DNA of 6,375 nucleotides from Clostridiales bacterium (GTDB lineage Bacteria; Bacillota; Clostridia; UBA8921), in NCBI GenBank assembly GCA_003535395.1, contig DOHE01000052.1, positions 1 to 6,375 of the forward strand, in the 5' to 3' direction. The notes under the pieces are model-generated. The model was not told the DNA's origin and did no database searches. It saw nothing but the letters and a program-made list of their open reading frames with translations. Position 1 is the stretch's first letter; each line of letters begins with the position of its first letter. Below are positions 1 through 6,180 of this stretch, piece after piece. The position numbers and the translations under genes are program-made.

Positions 1-625
1 TGGCAACAGCTCCTTTATCCCGATTACTGCATCGGGTAGTGGCTGCCACCCCCTGCTTCACCATCCGAATGATGCCCTTGGGACAGGAGGCCACGCACAT
101 GGCACACGCGGTGCATTTTTCCTCGTCAATGAAAGCCACCCCGTCCACTACCCGGATCGCCCCAAACTGGCAGGCTTTGACACAGTCTCCTATCCCCAGG
201 CAGCCATAGGGACATTCCATGGAACCTCCGTACAGCAGCGATGCCGCCGCGCAGCTCTCAATGCCTTCATATCCGTATTTCCGGCGGCTCCGTTCCGGCG
301 TCCCCTTGCACAGCACCCGGGCCTTTTTGGCGCCCTTGTCCTGCACGGTGACCCCCATGATCGCTCCCATTTCCCGCGCCACCGGATCACCACCGACCGT
401 GCACAATGTCGGAGCCGCCTGCCCGTATACCACCGCCACCGCATACGCGTCACAACCGCTGTAACCGCAGGCTCCGCAGTTGGCGCCGGGAAGAATCTTC
501 CGCACCTGTTCCACCCGGGGATCCACCGGCACATCAAACCTTTTGGAAACATAGGCAAGGATCAGCCCGAACCCCAGCCCAAGCACTCCGATGATCGTTA
601 CAGGAATCAAGATCTGCAAATCCAT
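1..625 (-). CDS. rnfB: Ion-translocating oxidoreductase complex subunit RnfB (3' end beyond the window)
   Basis: Iron-sulfur subunit of the Rnf complex, thought to accept electrons from reduced ferredoxin at the cytoplasmic face. The visible 208 codons are open to the window edge, so the C-terminus is missing. Residues about 5-26 form one hydrophobic membrane anchor. Next is the RnfB-type 4Fe-4S domain with C50, C53, C58 and C75 (core NCGACGYSGC). A two-cluster ferredoxin domain follows, with C138, C142, C148, C152 and then C171, C174, C177, C181 (CTACAMC...CP). The stretch near C199 (CSNRDKGAV) matches the segment that normally precedes further ferredoxin-like repeats in clostridial RnfB, so more clusters may lie off the left edge. 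It starts 7 bases after the rnfA stop. The start is uncertain: the ATG at 625 lies only 1 base from the GGAGG, whereas TTG at 619 has 7-base spacing. Identity is very secure; the start is not. Confidence 0.95.
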   Translation of the reverse strand, partial: MDLQILIPVTIIGVLGLGFGLILAYVSKRFDVPVDPRVEQVRKILPGANCGACGYSGCDAYAVAVVYGQAAPTLCTVGGDPVAREMGAIMGVTVQDKGAKKARVLCKGTPERSRRKYGYEGIESCAAASLLYGGSMECPYGCLGIGDCVKACQFGAIRVVDGVAFIDEEKCTACAMCVASCPKGIIRMVKQGVAATTRCSNRDKGAVA

Positions 626-626
626 G

Positions 627-634
627 CCTCCTTT
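627..634 (-). promoter_or_regulatory. Shine-Dalgarno of rnfB, decides between ATG 625 and TTG 619
   Basis: The minus strand reads AAAGGAGG here, overlapping the TAA stop of rnfA. It is 1 base from the ATG at 625, which is too close for normal initiation, and 7 bases from the in-frame TTG at 619-617. The murA gene in the same window has the same AAAGGAGG followed by 7 bases and a TTG, so the TTG is a credible start. Seen directly; which codon is used is inference. Confidence 0.8.
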
Positions 635-1211
635 ATGTAAACAGGCCTTTGAAGCCAAAGAAAGCCAAAGAAACCAGTCCAGCCGCCACCAGGGCGATGG
701 GCAGTCCCTTCATGTTTTTAGGTATATCACAGTTTTCTATCTTTTCTCTGACCCCGGAAAAGATCACCAGTGCCAGCATAAACCCAAGACCCGCTCCGAT
801 ACTGTTCACTACCGACATAATAAAGCTGTATCCTTTGTCGATGTTGAGCAGTGTCACACCCAGTACGGCACAGTTTGTGGTGATCAGGGGAAGATAAATT
901 CCAAGAGCCTTGTAAAGCGGAGGCATGAACCTTTTCAGAATGGTCTCCACAAACTGCACCAGAGCCGCGATCACCAGAATAAATACCAGAGTCTGCAAAT
1001 AGGCCAGGCCCCGGGGCACCAGAATGTTATTGTAAATGGGCCAGGTCACCGCTGCTGAAACCACCATGACAAAAATGACGGCACCGCTCATTCCCAGCGC
1101 CGTATTCAATTTTTTGGATACCCCCAGGAAAGGACAAATTCCCAAAAACTTGGATAATACAAAATTGTCCACCAGAATGGCGCCCACCATGACAACCAGA
1201 AATTCTCTCAT
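633..1211 (-). CDS. rnfA: Ion-translocating oxidoreductase complex subunit RnfA
   Basis: Integral membrane subunit of Rnf, homologous to NqrE, and the pseudo-symmetric partner of RnfE. It is 192 aa, the usual length. About six hydrophobic helices span the protein. The family signature near the N-terminus is present (DNFVLSKFLGICPFLGVSKK), with C26 in the first half-repeat and C114 (TTNCAVLG) in the second. These two cysteines, with the equivalent pair in RnfE, are the known ligands of the intramembrane iron-sulfur centre that carries electrons across the membrane. The ATG at 1211 overlaps the rnfE stop by one base (TAATG), and a GGAGG lies about 10 bases upstream inside rnfE. The conserved N-terminal residues begin at this ATG, which supports the start. 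All expected key residues are present and nothing looks broken. Confidence 0.97.
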   Translation of the reverse strand: MREFLVVMVGAILVDNFVLSKFLGICPFLGVSKKLNTALGMSGAVIFVMVVSAAVTWPIYNNILVPRGLAYLQTLVFILVIAALVQFVETILKRFMPPLYKALGIYLPLITTNCAVLGVTLLNIDKGYSFIMSVVNSIGAGLGFMLALVIFSGVREKIENCDIPKNMKGLPIALVAAGLVSLAFFGFKGLFT

Positions 1212-1906
1212 TATCTATCCGCCTCCCCCTTTGCTGCAGGGCAGCCGTCTTTGTCCCCGCAACCCGCACAGCTGCATCCCGGTTCATCTTTCCCGGATGG
1301 AAGATCCAGGCGGGCGATCAGTTTGCCGAATCCGCCCATGAGAAGGCCAAAAACCAGGAATCCTCCGGGGGGCAAGATCGCCAGGGTGACCGGATCGATG
1401 ACGCCGTTCAGTATCGGAATGTCAAACCAGGTCCCGTTGCCCAAAATTTCCCGTATGGAGCCCATCACCAATAGTGCCAGGGTAAAACCGATCCCCATTC
1501 CGATCCCGTCCAGTGCTGATCTCATGACACCGTTCCTGCTGGCAAACATCTCTGCCCGCGCCAGTATGATGCAGTTGACCACGATGAGGGGAATAAAAAT
1601 GCCCAACTCTTTGTCCAGCACCGGCAGCCAGGCTTTGAGCGCCAGTTGAACGATGGTGACAAATCCGGCGATAACCGTGATGAATGCCGGGATCCTCACC
1701 TTGTCCGGGATGATGCTGCGAAGCAGTGATATAACAATATTGGAACCGACCAGCACGAACGTAGCCGCCAGCCCCATGCCCAGCCCGTTACGGGCCACAG
1801 TGGTCACCGCCAGGGTAGGACAGGTCCCCAGTACCAGGCGGAATATGGGATTTTCCTTAAATATACCGTTGATGAAAACCTGCCGGCCCTTGACGCTATT
1901 TGCCAT
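1211..1906 (-). CDS. rnfE: Ion-translocating oxidoreductase complex subunit RnfE with cysteine-rich tail
   Basis: Integral membrane subunit of Rnf, homologous to NqrD, pairing with RnfA. It is 231 aa. The N-terminal signature FKENPIFRLVLGTCPTLAV carries C29; the second half-repeat has C112 (PLIVVNCIILARAEMFA). Both are the expected intramembrane Fe-S ligands. About six hydrophobic helices lie between residues 25 and 197. After the last helix comes a hydrophilic tail of roughly 30 residues with four cysteines (C211, C213, C216, C222; core CSCAGCGDKDGC), which is not part of the conserved membrane domain. The ATG at 1906 overlaps the end of rnfG by 11 bases and is preceded by AGAGGGG, an acceptable ribosome-binding site. 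Identity is secure. The tail's function is unknown; it could bind a metal or cluster, or be a lineage-specific extension. Confidence 0.97.
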   Translation of the reverse strand: MANSVKGRQVFINGIFKENPIFRLVLGTCPTLAVTTVARNGLGMGLAATFVLVGSNIVISLLRSIIPDKVRIPAFITVIAGFVTIVQLALKAWLPVLDKELGIFIPLIVVNCIILARAEMFASRNGVMRSALDGIGMGIGFTLALLVMGSIREILGNGTWFDIPILNGVIDPVTLAILPPGGFLVFGLLMGGFGKLIARLDLPSGKDEPGCSCAGCGDKDGCPAAKGEADR

Positions 1907-2468
1907 GATCCGTCCCCTCTTTTCCGGTGATTACGGCAATCGCCGCCAATGCGGTATTGACTGCCCTGGTCACAGCCCTCGACGAGAGGGTCGCTCCGCT
2001 TACCGCTTCGATCTCTCCGGACTTTGCAGTATTTTTGACCAGTACAAACCCACCGGCCGGAGCCTCTCCCTGGAACTGGCCCAAAAATGCATCTGAATAG
2101 GTCTTTGTTCCAAGGCCCGGGGTTTCATTGGCTGAAAGGATCCTGATCCCTTGGATTTTTCCATCTGCTGTGATCCCTGCCATGATGACCAGGTTTCCTG
2201 CATATCCGCCGGCGGCACTGGTGACCACATAACCGGACACCTTGCCTTCGGTCATGCCTTTATAAACAGACAGCACATCTGCCGGGATCTCAGTCATTGC
2301 ATCAAAACTTTCTGTTCCCGGCAGCACCCATTGCCGCAATGCCACAGCATCCATCGCTGCTCTGTCGGCGATGATATCACGGGTGACTTCATATGTCCCC
2401 GCCAATGCGGCAGTCGTGAGGGCACAGATCAGAAACAGGACCAGTGCCGGTTTCAGTAAATCACGCAT
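1896..2468 (-). CDS. rnfG: Ion-translocating oxidoreductase complex subunit RnfG (covalent FMN)
   Basis: Flavoprotein subunit of Rnf, homologous to NqrC, anchored by one N-terminal helix (residues about 5-24) with its FMN-binding domain outside the cytoplasm. It is 190 aa from the chosen start. The SGAT flavinylation motif ends at T160 (EAVSGATLSS), the threonine to which an ApbE-type transferase attaches FMN in this family. The NETPGLG segment (114-120) is also typical. Two departures from the usual pattern are visible: Glu154 where Asp is common before SGAT, and Ala113 where His commonly precedes NETPGLG. The frame stays open upstream to 2528, but those residues are antisense-of-nothing extension inside rnfD. 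The ATG at 2468 gives the classic short N-terminus before the anchor and has GGGAGG upstream. It overlaps rnfD by 8 bases. No apbE gene is visible in the window. Confidence 0.96.
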   Translation of the reverse strand: MRDLLKPALVLFLICALTTAALAGTYEVTRDIIADRAAMDAVALRQWVLPGTESFDAMTEIPADVLSVYKGMTEGKVSGYVVTSAAGGYAGNLVIMAGITADGKIQGIRILSANETPGLGTKTYSDAFLGQFQGEAPAGGFVLVKNTAKSGEIEAVSGATLSSRAVTRAVNTALAAIAVITGKEGTDHGK

Positions 2469-3441
2469 GGGCTGTGCCGCCTCCCTTCTTCGGTGTGCCA
2501 AAAGGTTTCGGCAGTGTGTACCGGTCAATAAGGGGAACCAGAATATTCATGATCAGGATGGCAAAGGAAACGCCTTCCGGATATCCTGCGAACAGCCGGA
2601 TCACCCCGGTGAGAAGGCCACATCCGACCCCCATGATCCATTTGCCCCGGGTAGTGATGGGAGAGGTGGAATAATCGGTGGCCATAAAAAAGGCTCCCAG
2701 CAGGATCCCTCCCGACAGGATATGATACAGGCCATCTCCGGTAAATATGCCCGATGGCCCTCCGGCGGCCCAGGTAAAAAGCAGGGTCATGCCAAGAAAA
2801 GACAAAGGGATCACCGGCGAAATGACCCGCTGCACCAGCAGGTAAAGTCCACCGAGCAGCAGAGCCAGGGCAGAGGTTTCCCCGATGCATCCGCCCACGT
2901 TCCCCAGCAGCAGATCTATGTATTTAGGCATATCCGGCAAAACCCGGCCCCCGGCCTCCTTAAGCAGGGCCAACGGGGTAGCCGTGGTGATCAGGTCCGC
3001 TCCGTCTCCCCGGATCGCCCACCGGGTCATGGGTCCCGCAAAAGAAATCAACAGGATGACCCGGGCAGTCAGCGCCGGATTCATAAAATTCTGCCCGATC
3101 CCTCCGAACAGCTGCTTGACCAGCACGATAGCGAGAAACCCTCCGAATACAGCCATCCAGACAGGCAGTTGAGGCGGCAGATTCAATGCGAGCAGCCAGC
3201 CTGTCACCACTGCGCTCATGTCCTGGATGGTCATATCTCTTTTTAATAATTTTCGGATCCCGTATTCAGAAATCACGCAGGCAGCGATCGATACCGCCGT
3301 CAGCACCAGGCTTCGGACACCGAAATAGATATACGCAGAAAGGGTAGCCGGCAACAAGGCCACCAGCACATGGATCATGATCCGGCGGCTGGAGTCGTTG
3401 CTGCGGATATGGGGAGAACTGCTGATGATCAATTCGCTCAT
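2461..3441 (-). CDS. rnfD: Ion-translocating oxidoreductase complex subunit RnfD (covalent FMN)
   Basis: Large integral membrane subunit of Rnf, homologous to NqrB, which carries a covalent FMN and is linked to ion translocation. It is 326 aa. The N-terminus (SSSPHIRSNDSSRRIM) is the usual RnfD opening, followed by multiple hydrophobic helices from about residue 22 to 308. Family motifs are GGIGQNFMNPALTAR (113-127), ATDYSTSPIT (254-263) and EGVSFAILIMNILVPLID (289-306). The flavin-attachment position is in ITTATPLA, with T155 the likely acceptor; the common form is SGATP, so this is a variant. The frame stays open upstream to 3666, but the ATG at 3441 is chosen because the conserved N-terminus begins there, AAGGAGG lies 10 bases upstream, and it forms an ATGA overlap with the rnfC stop. 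The upstream extension would only repeat rnfC in another frame. Confidence 0.97.
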   Translation of the reverse strand: MSELIISSSPHIRSNDSSRRIMIHVLVALLPATLSAYIYFGVRSLVLTAVSIAACVISEYGIRKLLKRDMTIQDMSAVVTGWLLALNLPPQLPVWMAVFGGFLAIVLVKQLFGGIGQNFMNPALTARVILLISFAGPMTRWAIRGDGADLITTATPLALLKEAGGRVLPDMPKYIDLLLGNVGGCIGETSALALLLGGLYLLVQRVISPVIPLSFLGMTLLFTWAAGGPSGIFTGDGLYHILSGGILLGAFFMATDYSTSPITTRGKWIMGVGCGLLTGVIRLFAGYPEGVSFAILIMNILVPLIDRYTLPKPFGTPKKGGGTAHA

Positions 3442-4763
3442 TGAACGGAACCCTCCTTGGCGGACGCCTTTTTCAGCTGCCATTTTGCCAGGCGCATGGA
3501 ATGCGCCAGATTTCGGGCAGCCGGACAGATGTAAGAGCAGCAGCCGCATTCGATGCAATTTATGCTGCCAAGTCTGAGGAGCTGATCCACATCCTCCCGC
3601 AAAGCTGCCTGATTGATGGCTGCAGGGATCAGATCCATGGGGCAGACCTCCACACATCTTCCGCACCGGATACAGGATGTTTCTTTTCCCCGGTCCGCTG
3701 CTTTGGCGTCAAAAGCCAGCAGGGCGTTGGTATATTTCATTACGGGCATATCCAAAGAATACAGGGCCGTGCCCATCATCGGTCCGCCCATGATAATTTT
3801 GGCAGGTTCCCGTGTAAATCCACCGCAAAATTCAAATACCCTGCCCACCGGTGTTCCCAGGGGCACCACTGCATTACCCGGGCGTGCGACGATATTTCCG
3901 TCTACAGTGACCCGTCGGGTGATCAGGGGAATTCCTGTGCTTAAGTAAGAGGACAGGAACGACACGCTGTTTACGTTCATCACCACGATGCCCACATCCA
4001 GAGGCAATCCGCCCGCAGGCACCTTGCGTCCGGTCAGACTGTAAATCAGCATTTTCTCAGCGCCCTGTGGATACCTGGTTTTCAATATCTGTACCGTGAT
4101 TCGCGGGTCCTTTTGGATAAGTTTCCGCAATTTGTGAACTGCTTCCGGTTTATTATCCTCGATGCCGATGATCGCCTGGGGAATGGATAGATGATCCAGT
4201 ATCTGCTGGATGCCATCGATGATCCCTTCAGCATTTTCCATGCATTCCCGATAGTCCGAAGTGATATAGGGCTCGCATTCTGCGCTGTTCACCACCAGCA
4301 ATTCTGTTTTTTTGCCCGGAGGAGCCTTCAGTTTCACATGCGCGGGAAAACCTGCCCCACCCAAACCGACCAGTCCGGAATCGGCGACTGCCTGGAGGAA
4401 TTCCTCCGGGGTACTGTGTTTGGGCCGGCTGATCCCCTCCCACATCTCCTGCAAGCCATCCGGAATGATTTCCACTGTCTCTACCCGGTTGCCTGCAGGG
4501 AACATGAGCGCTGTAATGCCGGATACAGTGCCGGAAACGCTGGAATGGACGTGAGCGGACACGTATTTTTCCGCCTTGCCCAGCAGCTGTCCCACTTTCA
4601 CCCGGTCTCCCCGGGCAACCAGCAGGCGACAGGGGGCCCCGATGTGCTGCTGCATGGGCATCAGTATCCTGTCCGGCAATGTTATTTTTTGTGACATGCA
4701 ATCATGGGTCCCCTTATGATGAGAAGGGTGAACTCCTTTATTCACCCATTTTTTTCCATGCAT
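3438..4763 (-). CDS. rnfC: Ion-translocating oxidoreductase complex subunit RnfC (NADH side)
   Basis: Peripheral cytoplasmic subunit of Rnf that exchanges electrons with NAD(H); related to the 51-kDa NuoF family. It is 441 aa, the typical clostridial length. The N-terminus has the RnfC signature (KGVHPSHHKGT) and a barrel-sandwich, biotinyl-like region (about 40-82). The nucleotide- and flavin-binding region contains GLGGAGFPAHVK (133-144) and NSAECEPYITSDYR (159-172). Two 4Fe-4S motifs follow: C364, C367, C370, C374 (CIRCGRCVEVCP) and C403, C406, C409, C413 (CIECGCCSYICP). The ATG at 4763 is supported by AGGAG a few bases upstream and by an in-frame TAA further upstream. It is the first rnf gene, lies 50 bases after murA, and its TGA overlaps the rnfD ATG. 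No defects seen. Confidence 0.98.
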   Translation of the reverse strand: MHGKKWVNKGVHPSHHKGTHDCMSQKITLPDRILMPMQQHIGAPCRLLVARGDRVKVGQLLGKAEKYVSAHVHSSVSGTVSGITALMFPAGNRVETVEIIPDGLQEMWEGISRPKHSTPEEFLQAVADSGLVGLGGAGFPAHVKLKAPPGKKTELLVVNSAECEPYITSDYRECMENAEGIIDGIQQILDHLSIPQAIIGIEDNKPEAVHKLRKLIQKDPRITVQILKTRYPQGAEKMLIYSLTGRKVPAGGLPLDVGIVVMNVNSVSFLSSYLSTGIPLITRRVTVDGNIVARPGNAVVPLGTPVGRVFEFCGGFTREPAKIIMGGPMMGTALYSLDMPVMKYTNALLAFDAKAADRGKETSCIRCGRCVEVCPMDLIPAAINQAALREDVDQLLRLGSINCIECGCCSYICPAARNLAHSMRLAKWQLKKASAKEGSVQ

Positions 4764-4813
4764 CTCTCTCCTGCCCCTCCCCGAATCTGTCGGGTCCCTT
4801 TCATTTTATTTAC
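4764..4813. other. murA-rnfC intergenic gap without a clear terminator
   Basis: Fifty bases separate the murA stop from the rnfC ATG. On the minus strand it holds the purine-rich rnfC ribosome-binding region (AGGAGAGAG just before the ATG). A 5-bp hairpin (4780-4794, CCCGA/TCGGG with a 5-base loop) is not followed by a T-run, so I do not call a terminator. I see no convincing -35/-10 pair. The simplest reading is that transcription continues from murA into rnfC. Confidence 0.6.
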
Positions 4814-6073
4814 TCAGATCCGTCTGATATTCGCACCCAGTGCCGCTAATTTTTCACTGAATTTCTCATATCCCCTGTCAATGTACCGCACATTTTCCAC
4901 AGTGGTCTCCCCGGAGGCCACCAATCCGGCGATCACCATGGCCGCCCCGGCCCGAAGATCTCTGGCGTCCACGCTGGTGCCGGTAAAATGCACCGGTCCG
5001 CGAATGATGGCGATCCTTCCCTCCACATGCATATCCGCTCCCATGCGGCTTAGCTGCTCTACATACTGAAACCTCAGGTCCCATACACTTTCATTGATGG
5101 TACTGGTGCCGTCCGCCAGGCAAAGCAGCACAGCCATTTGCGGATGCAGATCCGTGGGGAATCCCGGGTATGGCAGGGTCTTGATGTTGGCTTTGCGCAG
5201 CTGGCTATGGCGCAGTACCCGTATCGAGTCCCCGTCCTCCTCCACCTCTACACCTATTTCACTCAGCTTTGCTGAAAGTGATTCCATGTGTTTTGGAATG
5301 ACATTGTTCACTGTGACGATCCCCCCGGTAGCCGCCGCTGCGATCATCAGGGTTCCTGTCTCGATCTGGTCCGGGATCACCGCATGGGTGAAGTTCCCGT
5401 GGAGCCTGGACACTCCCCGGATCCGGATCACGTCTGTTCCGGCTCCTTTGATGCCGGCCCCGGCGGCGTTTAGAAAGTTGGCCAGATCGACCACATGGGG
5501 TTCCTTGGCTGCATTTTCAATTATAGTGGTGCCTTCTGCCATGACGGCTGCCATCATCAGGTTGATGGTGGCTCCCACACTGATCACATCAAGATAAATA
5601 GAAGCGCCTTCCAATTTCAGCGCCTTTAAGGTCATCAGCCCGTGCACCATGTCGAAACTGGCTCCCATGGCTTCAAAACCTTTGATATGCTGATCGATGG
5701 GGCGGTATCCAAAATCGCATCCCCCCGGCATGGGCACCTGAGCTTCCTTGAAACGACCCAGCAGAGATCCAAGCAGATAGGAAGACGCACGTACGGATTT
5801 CGCTTCGGAAAAAGGAGCGGCAAAGCTTTGTATCCCGCTGGTGTCGATCTCCAGGCTGCCATTTCTTTTGTCATGGTCCACCTTGGCTCCCAATTTGTGC
5901 AATATGTCTATCATGACACAGACATCACTGATGTCCGGTATATTTTCGATTCTGCAGGCTCCGTTAAGGAGTATCGCCGCAGGGATGACCGCCACCGCGG
6001 AATTTTTTGATCCGCTGGCACTCACTTCGCCTTTGAGCTGACAACCCCCGCAAATCTGTAATTTATTGTCCAA
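4814..6073 (-). CDS. murA: UDP-N-acetylglucosamine 1-carboxyvinyltransferase (MurA)
   Basis: Cytoplasmic enzyme that transfers enolpyruvate from PEP to UDP-GlcNAc, the first committed step of peptidoglycan synthesis and the target of fosfomycin. It is 419 aa, the normal length for this two-domain EPSP-synthase-like fold. The catalytic set can be placed by comparison with E. coli MurA: K23 and N24 (SGSKNS), R95 (VRAS), C119 and R124 in the loop PGGCDFGYRPID, D308 (PGFPTD) and R374 (DLRAGA). The Cys at 119 is the residue alkylated by fosfomycin, so sensitivity is predicted. The active-site loop and the segment ESVWDLRF (328-335), in place of the usual FENRF type, suggest a divergent or second-type MurA of Bacillota. 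The start is TTG: AAAGGAGG lies 7 bases upstream and an in-frame TGA two codons upstream excludes any longer form. A strong promoter precedes it. Confidence 0.95.
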   Translation of the reverse strand: MDNKLQICGGCQLKGEVSASGSKNSAVAVIPAAILLNGACRIENIPDISDVCVMIDILHKLGAKVDHDKRNGSLEIDTSGIQSFAAPFSEAKSVRASSYLLGSLLGRFKEAQVPMPGGCDFGYRPIDQHIKGFEAMGASFDMVHGLMTLKALKLEGASIYLDVISVGATINLMMAAVMAEGTTIIENAAKEPHVVDLANFLNAAGAGIKGAGTDVIRIRGVSRLHGNFTHAVIPDQIETGTLMIAAAATGGIVTVNNVIPKHMESLSAKLSEIGVEVEEDGDSIRVLRHSQLRKANIKTLPYPGFPTDLHPQMAVLLCLADGTSTINESVWDLRFQYVEQLSRMGADMHVEGRIAIIRGPVHFTGTSVDARDLRAGAAMVIAGLVASGETTVENVRYIDRGYEKFSEKLAALGANIRRI

Positions 6074-6080
6074 ACTTCAG

Positions 6081-6088
6081 CCTCCTTT
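6081..6088 (-). promoter_or_regulatory. Shine-Dalgarno of murA, fixes a TTG start
   Basis: The minus strand reads AAAGGAGG, a near-perfect complement to the 3' end of 16S rRNA, followed by 7 bases and TTG at 6073. There is no ATG or GTG at a suitable distance, and an in-frame TGA lies between this site and the TTG, so the TTG start is well supported. Confidence 0.9.
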
Positions 6089-6098
6089 CAACCTATGG

Positions 6099-6127
6099 AT
6101 TATATCAGGCTTTACATATGAATTCAA
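6099..6127 (-). promoter_or_regulatory. Sigma-A type promoter upstream of murA
   Basis: On the minus strand a -35 box TTGAAT (6122-6127) is followed by a 17-base spacer and a perfect -10 box TATAAT (6099-6104). A TG one base upstream of the -10 makes it an extended -10 element. The predicted transcription start is near 6092-6094, giving a leader of about 20 bases that contains little besides the ribosome-binding site. It is placed to drive murA, and possibly the rnf genes by read-through. Sequence match is seen directly; activity is inferred. Confidence 0.8.
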
Positions 6128-6180
6128 TTCAAAAGTGCTCAATGGCTCAGTCCAGAGTTTTCCCTTTTGTTTGCCTTAAC

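Noticed and set aside
2469..2528. N-terminal extension of rnfG by 20 codons
   Set aside because: It overlaps the end of rnfD in another frame and would put charged residues before the membrane anchor; the ATG at 2468 fits the family.
2371..3246. Long plus-strand open frame (291 codons)
   Set aside because: It lies antisense to rnfD and rnfG, both of which have clear family motifs. Its product is low-complexity (rich in Gln, Pro, Arg and His) with no recognisable domain.
3442..3666. N-terminal extension of rnfD by 75 codons
   Set aside because: It merely reads the rnfC coding region in another frame; the conserved RnfD N-terminus and a good ribosome-binding site support the ATG at 3441.
4780..4794. 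Hairpin (5-bp stem CCCGA/TCGGG) between murA and rnfC
   Set aside because: The stem is short and is followed by GAGGGG on the minus strand, not a T-run, so it does not look like an intrinsic terminator.
4742..4804. Short minus-strand open frame of 20 codons overlapping the rnfC start
   Set aside because: No ribosome-binding site in front of its ATG, and it merely spans the rnfC leader; no evidence of a leader peptide.
5094..5597. Plus-strand open frame of 167 codons opposite murA
   Set aside because: Antisense to an intact murA; composition is that of a reverse-complement shadow (Ser, Ile, Pro rich) and there is no recognisable family.
6137..6149. Direct repeat GCTCA-ATG-GCTCA upstream of the murA promoter
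   Set aside because: Two 5-base copies are expected by chance; not an inverted operator and no known site matches.
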